47,147 nt of DNA from Pseudomonadota bacterium (lineage in GTDB: Bacteria > Pseudomonadota > Alphaproteobacteria > Micavibrionales > UBA2020): the NCBI GenBank assembly GCA_023444705.1, contig JAEXMB010000057.1, positions 1 to 47,147 on the forward strand, written 5' to 3'. The translations under genes were made by a program, and so were the position numbers. Positions 42,161 through 47,147 of this stretch are shown here, in pieces (the first letter of the stretch is position 1; each line of letters begins with the position of its first letter). The notes under the pieces were generated by a model. That model was not told where the DNA came from. It was given only the letters and a program-made list of their open reading frames with translations, and did not search any database.

Positions 42161-42700
42161 TCAGGGTGCGGGCGGTGGCAGGATGGTGATCGTGCTTGCG
42201 GGCGTCACCTGTTTCAGCACCGCGCGCAGGTCAGATTCGCTCAGCGCCACGCAACCCTGCGTGGGTGTATAGCCAGGCCTTGCCACGTGCATGAAGATCG
42301 CGCTGCCACGGCCCTTGACCGGCGGGTCGTCGTTATAGCCGATCACAACAGTGATGTCATAGACATGATCGTCGCGCGTCATGCGGTCGATGCCGGCAGG
42401 TGCCGCACCGCATGGCGGCACGCTGATTTCGGTGTTGTAATCGTCGCGGGCGGGGTCTTCGCTCCACCCCGTGGTTGGTGTCAGCTCGCGCACGGGCACG
42501 GTGGTATCAGGGCGCGCCACACGGTCCGCACGGTAGAACACCACGCGCAAGGGATAGGTGCCGATCGGCGTTTTGCCGTCGCCTTCCTTTTTATCATGCG
42601 TGATGCCGGTGCGCCCCAGCGCGCAGTCAAAACGCTGGCCGCCGCAGATCAGCACGCCACGGGTTGCATTTTCATCGCTGGTTTGTACGATCAGGTCCAT
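42161..42700 (-). CDS. L,D-transpeptidase catalytic domain (YkuD) protein
   Basis: A 179-residue protein without a visible signal peptide. The YkuD core is present: FxxALGRTGITH-type entry, DGKTPIGTYPL, then the catalytic region IFMHVARPGYTPTQGCVALS, with His and the nucleophilic Cys of the [ST]xGC motif. Such enzymes form 3-3 cross-links or attach lipoproteins in peptidoglycan. The lack of an obvious export signal is odd; an upstream start may be missing or the protein may be cytoplasmic. Divergent from the Nudix gene with 56 bases between. Confidence 0.85.
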   Translation of the reverse strand: MDLIVQTSDENATRGVLICGGQRFDCALGRTGITHDKKEGDGKTPIGTYPLRVVFYRADRVARPDTTVPVRELTPTTGWSEDPARDDYNTEISVPPCGAAPAGIDRMTRDDHVYDITVVIGYNDDPPVKGRGSAIFMHVARPGYTPTQGCVALSESDLRAVLKQVTPASTITILPPPAP

Positions 42701-42756
42701 AGTCGCCAGTATGCCACAAAACCGCGCCCGCCGCTACCGGGGTAAAAAGGAACGCC

Positions 42757-43209
42757 ATGCACCAGACCACAGTATTGCCGCCTGCACCGCGCATCCGCGT
42801 GACCGCCCTTGGACTGATGAAGCGCCCCGACGGGCGCCTGTTGGTTGAACGCGGCATCGACACCGCCAAAGGCGAGGCCTTTTACCGCGCTCTTGGCGGC
42901 GGCGTCGAATTCGGCGAAAGCGCCAGCGAGGCCGTGCAACGCGAATTCATGGAAGAACTTGGCCTGCCTGTCACGGTGGGCAAGCTGCGCCGCGTCATCG
43001 AAAACATCTTCACCTATGAAGGGCGCGAGGGCCACGAAATCGTTTTCGTCTACGATGTCGCCCCGCAGGACAGCGGCTTCTACGCGGTCGACAAGCCGTC
43101 GCGTGTCGATATCGCCGCCGACACCGTGTGCTGGCGTTTCATTGACGAGATCATGCAGGAAAACTGCCCGCTTTATCCGCGCGGGTTTGGCGAGCTGGCG
43201 CAGGATTAA
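42757..43209 (+). CDS. Nudix hydrolase
   Basis: A 150-residue pyrophosphohydrolase. The Nudix box is complete: GGVEFGESASEAVQREFMEE then LGL, fitting G-x5-E-x7-REUxEExGU. The N-terminus IRVTALGLMKRPDGRLLVE is the usual first strand. Substrate cannot be told. Its stop overlaps the stop of a converging gene by 4 bases. Confidence 0.92.
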   Translation: MHQTTVLPPAPRIRVTALGLMKRPDGRLLVERGIDTAKGEAFYRALGGGVEFGESASEAVQREFMEELGLPVTVGKLRRVIENIFTYEGREGHEIVFVYDVAPQDSGFYAVDKPSRVDIAADTVCWRFIDEIMQENCPLYPRGFGELAQD

Positions 43210-44063
43210 AGCCCGTTCGCCTTCATGGCCGCGTATTTGTCGAGGCCTTCTTTCATCTTCAACGCCATCAGCTCCGGCGGGATTTCCATTCTGGAATCCG
43301 CCGGAGCTTCAGGCAGAGAAAAGGAGCTGTCTTCCGCCGCAAGCGCTGTCAGTCGCTGCGTGGAAACGCCCCCTGAATGGCGAAGCGTTGCAGGCACATG
43401 TTCTGTGCCGTGCTGCCGTATCATCGGGGTGTCAGAAGCCCGTGAGGTGGCCGTTTCGCCGCTGGCTGTCCGCGTGCGGTTGGGTGTAGGAGAAGCGGAC
43501 AGCGAAGGTGTCTGGTATGATGCCGAATTCGAAGAAACAAAGAATGAATCGCCCGATGCCGCGGCCAGCGTGACCAGGCCGTCTTGCGGGGCGGAAACCG
43601 CTGCGGGCGTTTGCGGTTGTGCTGTGGCCAGCATGGTTTCGGATGCGGCAGGTGCCGTGCGCACGGATGGCGCATCGCCCATCGCCGAAGCGAGCATGCG
43701 GTCGCCCGCATAGCCGCCGTTTTGTTGCGCATAAGCGACGTCTGCAACAGCCATCGCACCGCCAAGCGGGCCGCCGTACAGCGCGCCGCCCGCGATCATC
43801 GCGGCACCGCTGATCTGGTCACCCGTCACACGGCGGTAAATACTGCTGACCACCGGAATATGCTGGAGCGGATTGACGACATCGAGCAGGTTGCCAAGGA
43901 AATCCATGAAGCTACCGCCCTCGCCGCCGCCCTGCGGCATGGCGCCTGCGGTGCGGGCCCCTTCGCGCGCGCTGGCACAGGCGCTGGCCGTGGTGCATGT
44001 CCACGTCGACGCCGGTGTCTGGGCTGAGGCAACAGGTGCCGTCACAAGCAGATCCCCCTGCAA
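43206..44063 (-). CDS. conserved hypothetical protein with helical membrane-like core
   Basis: A 285-residue protein as read from a TTG at 44063. The central part (about residues 52-115) has MDFLGNLLDVVNPLQHIPVV, YRRVTGDQISGAAMIAGG, then LYGGPLGGAMAVADVAY, a Gly/Ala-rich pattern I have seen in alphaproteobacterial hypothetical proteins. The rest is low-complexity, Ser/Thr/Ala-rich, and the C-terminus is charged. The N-terminal sequence LLVTAPVASAQ looks like the end of a signal peptide whose start is missing. Alternative starts are GTG 44045 (with AGGGGGAT upstream) or ATG 43940. The start is therefore uncertain. Confidence 0.6.
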   Translation of the reverse strand: MQGDLLVTAPVASAQTPASTWTCTTASACASAREGARTAGAMPQGGGEGGSFMDFLGNLLDVVNPLQHIPVVSSIYRRVTGDQISGAAMIAGGALYGGPLGGAMAVADVAYAQQNGGYAGDRMLASAMGDAPSVRTAPAASETMLATAQPQTPAAVSAPQDGLVTLAAASGDSFFVSSNSASYQTPSLSASPTPNRTRTASGETATSRASDTPMIRQHGTEHVPATLRHSGGVSTQRLTALAAEDSSFSLPEAPADSRMEIPPELMALKMKEGLDKYAAMKANGL

Positions 44064-44171
44064 AGAAAATCATGCGGCCCGCGCGGTTGCGGACCCTTCT
44101 GCCCCTTGTCTTTGCAAGCGCCATGCCAGCCGCAGGGTTGAAAAAACCGTGTAAAATCAGTCAGTACAACA

Positions 44172-44202
44172 TAAAAAAAACCGCCCTGTGGCGGCGGGGC
44201 GG
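44172..44202 (-). terminator. intrinsic terminator of the 96-residue protein gene
   Basis: Stem CCGCCC (44181-44186) / GGGCGG (44197-44202) followed on the minus strand by eight T. Located 33 bases after the stop at 44235. Confidence 0.85.
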
Positions 44203-44234
44203 TCAAAAATTTCCGCATGGCGGGGAAAAACGGC

Positions 44235-44525
44235 CTAGCTGTCGGCCTTGTAGCAGGGCGTGCAACGCACGACATCGTCGTCCTTCATTTCATAGAACAT
44301 GATGACGCCATGACGGTTGGCTTGCTCGATATGCTGGGCGGGGACTTTTTTCAACACAGCCTCGCGCGTGCCCGCGCTGACCAGCAGATCGCCTTTGTCT
44401 TCACGAAACTGCACGCGCGTGCTGACGGGAACATCCAGCGTGTCAATCGGCGCGATCAGCACGGTCAGGCCGGTGCGGATGCCATAGAGCATTTCAAATT
44501 TTTCGACGATTTCGCGTGCCGCCAT
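44235..44525 (-). CDS. small conserved hypothetical protein with C-terminal CxxC
   Basis: A 96-residue soluble protein. It appears to be a small beta-rich domain (about residues 15-60) and ends in VVRCTPCYKADS, a CxxC pair that might bind metal or be redox active. A clear GGGGAG site lies 9 bases before the ATG, and a good terminator follows, so it is a single-gene unit. No known family recognised. Confidence 0.72.
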   Translation of the reverse strand: MAAREIVEKFEMLYGIRTGLTVLIAPIDTLDVPVSTRVQFREDKGDLLVSAGTREAVLKKVPAQHIEQANRHGVIMFYEMKDDDVVRCTPCYKADS

Positions 44526-44624
44526 GATGACATGCTCCCCTGATGCCGACTCTAGCGCCGCGCTCCTTAATAAATAGTTTGCGCGCGCAACAGCTCTGCT
44601 AGACTAGGCGGGAAAGGCAAAAGG

Positions 44625-45230
44625 ATGGTCGGCAATCTTAACAGCAAAAGCGTTTTATTTCAGGGCTTGCCGCCCGCGCTTGCGCATGCCCTGCGCGAAC
44701 AGCTGGACAGTGTTAAGATCGAAGTTGCAGGCGATGCCGCCACCATCGCGCCGGTTGATCTGATTATCTGCACCGCCGCAGGCGCGCAGGCGTCGCGCGC
44801 AGGGGTTGCCTGCGTGCGCATCGGCGCGCAGGCGCGCATCGGCGATGTACTGGCGGACGTGCGCCGCGCACTTGACGAACCCGCCCTTGCCGTCATGCCG
44901 TTTACACTGGCGGGCGATATGTTCTATCCGGCGGAAAAAAAGCTCGAGCGGGCGGACAGCGGCGATATTACCCTGACCGAGCGCGAGACCACGTTATTGC
45001 TCTACCTTGCGCGTCAGGCGCCCCATGCCGCCACGCGCGACGCGATCCTGCGCGACGTCTGGCGTTACCAGGACGGCATTGATACCCACACGCTGGAAAC
45101 GCATATCTACCGCCTGCGCCAAAAGATAGAGCGCGATAGCGCCCATCCCGCGATCTTGCTGACCACGCCCGACGGCTATGCTCTGGCAGAAATAGGTGCG
45201 GCAACCGACAGCGACGGCGACAGCGCCTAA
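44625..45230 (+). CDS. OmpR-type winged-helix regulator with degenerate receiver
   Basis: A 201-residue protein. The C-terminal half is a typical OmpR/PhoB DNA-binding domain: LTERETTLLLYLARQ, ILRDVWRYQDGIDTHTLETH and IYRLRQKIE. The N-terminal half (about 1-90) resembles a receiver fold but is short and lacks the phosphorylated Asp and the acidic pair. It would therefore act without canonical phosphorylation. No histidine kinase is nearby. A possible promoter TTTGCG - N16 - TAGACT precedes it. Its stop overlaps the converging gene by 4 bases. Confidence 0.82.
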   Translation: MVGNLNSKSVLFQGLPPALAHALREQLDSVKIEVAGDAATIAPVDLIICTAAGAQASRAGVACVRIGAQARIGDVLADVRRALDEPALAVMPFTLAGDMFYPAEKKLERADSGDITLTERETTLLLYLARQAPHAATRDAILRDVWRYQDGIDTHTLETHIYRLRQKIERDSAHPAILLTTPDGYALAEIGAATDSDGDSA

Positions 45231-45565
45231 AGCGGTGGCAACGCCGCGCGCACGGCCTCAAGCAGCGACTGGTTCAGGCGCAGGGGAATATTGTGAATGC
45301 CCTGCGCCTCAAGCGCGGCCAGACCTTTGAGGATGGATTCTTTTTCATCATCCGTCAGCACGCTGGCCAGATCGTCGGGCAAAGGCTCCGTCGTCAGCAG
45401 GGCGCGGATGGCGGCGATTGAAAACAACGTATCGTCATGGGTAAATTCATCGTCGCCGCCGCGCGCATCGCGTTCACCCACGGGGCGGTGGTAGGTCTGC
45501 GGCTGTGCCTTGGGGTCGCGTGCAATACCCGCACTGCGCAGAAAGTCACGAATACCTGAAAACAT
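45227..45565 (-). CDS. small hypothetical protein, soluble
   Basis: A 112-residue soluble, charged protein beginning MFSGIRDFLRSAGIARD. The middle has THDDTLFSIAAIRALL and the end is helical with NIPLRLNQSLLEAV. AGGGA lies 7 bases upstream of ATG 45565, which decides the start over the open extension to 45583. No known family recognised. It lies 38 bases after the preceding secreted-protein gene on the same strand. Confidence 0.65.
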   Translation of the reverse strand: MFSGIRDFLRSAGIARDPKAQPQTYHRPVGERDARGGDDEFTHDDTLFSIAAIRALLTTEPLPDDLASVLTDDEKESILKGLAALEAQGIHNIPLRLNQSLLEAVRAALPPL

Positions 45566-45603
45566 CGTCCATCCCTTCTGCATGCACCACTGGGGTGCGA
45601 CGG

Positions 45604-46404
45604 TTATTTATAGAGGTCGAGAACCTCTTGCTGGTGCTGCTCGACATGGCTTTTGCCGTAGCCTTCCCACAGCAGGCGCTTGCCGCGCGGATCGTAGATC
45701 TGCAGTTTCTGCACGCGGCCCGACAGCAACCAGTATTCCTTGTTGTCAAGCTTGAGCGGCGTTTGCTTGTCGGCGAAAGTCGGCGTGAGGTACATGTACA
45801 TGCGCACGCGCCCGCCTGACATCTTGACCTGATCTTCGATCTTCTGCTGCGTCTTTTCGCTATCGACCGACAGCCACTGGAAATCCATCAGGTCAAGCGG
45901 CACCACCGCATAATGGCGACCGATGAAATCAAAGCTGTAGAACGTATCGGGGCGGAAGTTTTCCACGAAGAACCCGCGCTTGGCGCGGCTGTAGGACGAC
46001 AGCGCCGCCTCGTGTTCGACGATGATCGGATCATCGAAGGTGACAAGATGATAGGCACGCGCGGCCTCGGCCGCTTTTTCGCGCCGCACGAGGTCCTTGT
46101 CAAAACTGTTGGCTTTGGCATAGGCATCCGACGCCATCGCCCAGGCTTCGTAATCGGGCGTCTGGCCGGTCATGCGGTAGTAACGCAACGCGACATATCC
46201 GGCCGACGGCGGCGCGGGCGGCGACATATCTTCGGGCGCGACCGGCGGCAGGCCGCCGACCAGCGGATTGCCCGCAGGGGCCGGTGCGGGCAGTGCCGCG
46301 ACATCGGCGGGCGGGGTGACGCTGCCATCCTGTGCCCACGCCGGCACGCCGCCCGCAAGGGCAACCGCCAGCGCCAGTGCCGCCAGTATGGTTTGAACTG
46401 TCAT
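45604..46404 (-). CDS. secreted hypothetical protein
   Basis: A 266-residue exported protein. A clear signal peptide (to about residue 24, VPAWA before QDG), then a Pro/Ala-rich linker (about 28-67), then a globular domain with YVALRYYRMTGQTPDYEAWA, RAKRGFFVENFRPDTFYSFD, and a C-terminal region KEYWLLSGRVQKLQIYDPRG. The mix of beta and aromatic residues suggests an envelope protein. Family not identified with confidence. ATG 46404 is used; an open extension begins at 46425. No clear ribosome-binding site. Confidence 0.7.
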   Translation of the reverse strand: MTVQTILAALALAVALAGGVPAWAQDGSVTPPADVAALPAPAPAGNPLVGGLPPVAPEDMSPPAPPSAGYVALRYYRMTGQTPDYEAWAMASDAYAKANSFDKDLVRREKAAEAARAYHLVTFDDPIIVEHEAALSSYSRAKRGFFVENFRPDTFYSFDFIGRHYAVVPLDLMDFQWLSVDSEKTQQKIEDQVKMSGGRVRMYMYLTPTFADKQTPLKLDNKEYWLLSGRVQKLQIYDPRGKRLLWEGYGKSHVEQHQQEVLDLYK

Positions 46405-46549
46405 ATCGTTGCGTCTTGAAAGCATCGCCGCATATCGCCTGTGGTGTTCGTGTCGGTCCAGTAAGCTCTATCTTATCACAGGGCTTTCCCCTTAAAAAGG
46501 GCGGCGCGTCCTGCTATGCTGGGGCTGCCATACCCTGAAAGCCGTCAAA

Positions 46550-47147
46550 ATGACACGACAGACGCCGCCCGCCCCGCCCAAACAGCCCCCCGCGCGCAAG
46601 CGTGGCGGCGATGACCGCGCACTATGGGAACATGTGGCGTCCTCGGTCACGCCGCTCAAGGGCAAGCGCAAAACCACCAAGAGCGCCGATGCCGATGGCG
46701 GCGCACACGTGGCCGACAAGAAACCCGCGCCGAAAAAGACGTCAACAAAAAGCAAGCCCGCCCCCGCCGCAACCCCCCAGCGCAGCACGCGCGACGTCGC
46801 GGCAAAAACGCCTGCCGCCGCCAGCCCTGTGGGCGCGCGCGGCGTGGCCGGGTTTGACCGCGCCACCGAAACCAAACTGCGCAAGGGTCAGCTGGCCATC
46901 GAGGGCAAAATCGATTTGCACGGCATGACGCAAGATGAAGCATACCGCGCGCTGACGCGTTTCATTGTGCGCGCCCATGCGCAACACAAGCGCACTGTTT
47001 TGGTCATCACCGGCAAGGGGCGCGTGACGCAGGGCGGTGGCATATTGCGCCGCCTGTTACCCATGTGGGTCAACGAAGGGGATTTAAAATCCTGCGTGCT
47101 GGCCTGCACACCCGCCGCCCTCAAGGGCGGCGGGGGCGGGGGGGTGT
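46550..47147 (+). CDS. Smr-domain protein (3' truncated at window edge)
   Basis: The frame is open from ATG 46550 to the end of the window (199 codons seen). The N-terminal 110 residues are basic, Lys/Pro/Ala-rich and disordered, typical of stand-alone Smr proteins. From about residue 120 the Smr domain is visible: KIDLHGMTQDEAYRALTRFI, VLVITGKGRV, then GGGILRRLLPMWVN and the start of the final Gly-rich turn. Smr domains nick or bind nucleic acid. The last 30-60 bases of the gene are outside. The G-run at the very edge encodes this Gly turn. Confidence 0.9.
   Translation, partial: MTRQTPPAPPKQPPARKRGGDDRALWEHVASSVTPLKGKRKTTKSADADGGAHVADKKPAPKKTSTKSKPAPAATPQRSTRDVAAKTPAAASPVGARGVAGFDRATETKLRKGQLAIEGKIDLHGMTQDEAYRALTRFIVRAHAQHKRTVLVITGKGRVTQGGGILRRLLPMWVNEGDLKSCVLACTPAALKGGGGGGV

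Noticed and set aside
47118..47147. G-rich run at the right edge as a quadruplex or repeat
   Set aside because: It encodes the Gly-rich turn expected near the end of an Smr domain, and the window stops there.

Overview
The window is a dense, high-GC chromosomal segment of an alphaproteobacterium. This is supported by a DUF2794 protein, a GapR/DUF2312 protein, COX15-type heme A synthase, a mitofilin (Mic60) homologue inside a heme-synthesis cluster (hemC, hemD, mic60, hemY), and the run tsaD-gpsA-EVE-acs. The exact order or family cannot be fixed from the sequence; an uncultured or Micavibrio-like lineage is only a guess. No rRNA, tRNA, CRISPR array or insertion sequence was recognised.

Layout. 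1-2254 (+): end of an unknown gene, a small membrane protein, an SDR protein and a CDF metal exporter, tightly coupled. 2270-7891 (-): two ankyrin proteins, then yfgM-like, bamB and der, an envelope/ribosome-assembly run. 8162-12227 (+): DUF2794, a secreted Sel1 protein, icd, then a strikingly A/T-rich methyltransferase gene behind a perfect 12-bp inverted repeat, then a membrane-anchored EEP hydrolase. 12228-16663 (-): ctaA with two overlapping small membrane genes, a TSUP permease, and an ankyrin-CbxX-type AAA+ ATPase. 16977-21806 (-): nrtR-nadA-nadB-nadC, de novo NAD synthesis with its Nudix-type regulator and three operator-like repeats at the nadA promoter. 21868-23246 (-): two secreted proteins sharing a GY[EQ]GL motif. 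23346-27420: amidase (+) and class III aminotransferase (-) converging on a shared terminator, then a rhomboid protease and a 57-residue ORF. 27435-32907 (-): hemC, hemD, mic60, hemY, interrupted by one + strand gene. 33003-38172 (+): tsaD, gpsA, EVE, a P-loop ATPase and acs. 38180-42700 (-): M48 protease and lemA, a 420-bp structured non-coding interval ending in a strong terminator, a Sel1-repeat protein, gapR and an L,D-transpeptidase. 42757-47147: Nudix hydrolase, several lineage-specific hypotheticals, an OmpR-type regulator with a degenerate receiver, and a truncated Smr-domain gene at the right edge.

Most of the segment is housekeeping: NAD, heme, acetyl-CoA, outer membrane assembly and tRNA modification. 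The parts most worth following are the nadA operator cluster under a putative NrtR, the paired ankyrin proteins with a common C-terminal motif, the tandem mini-membrane proteins behind ctaA, the GY[EQ]GL secreted pair, the A/T-rich methyltransferase island, and the possible minus-strand non-coding RNA at 39.8-40.3 kb. I did not find a clearly new multi-gene defence or secretion system.
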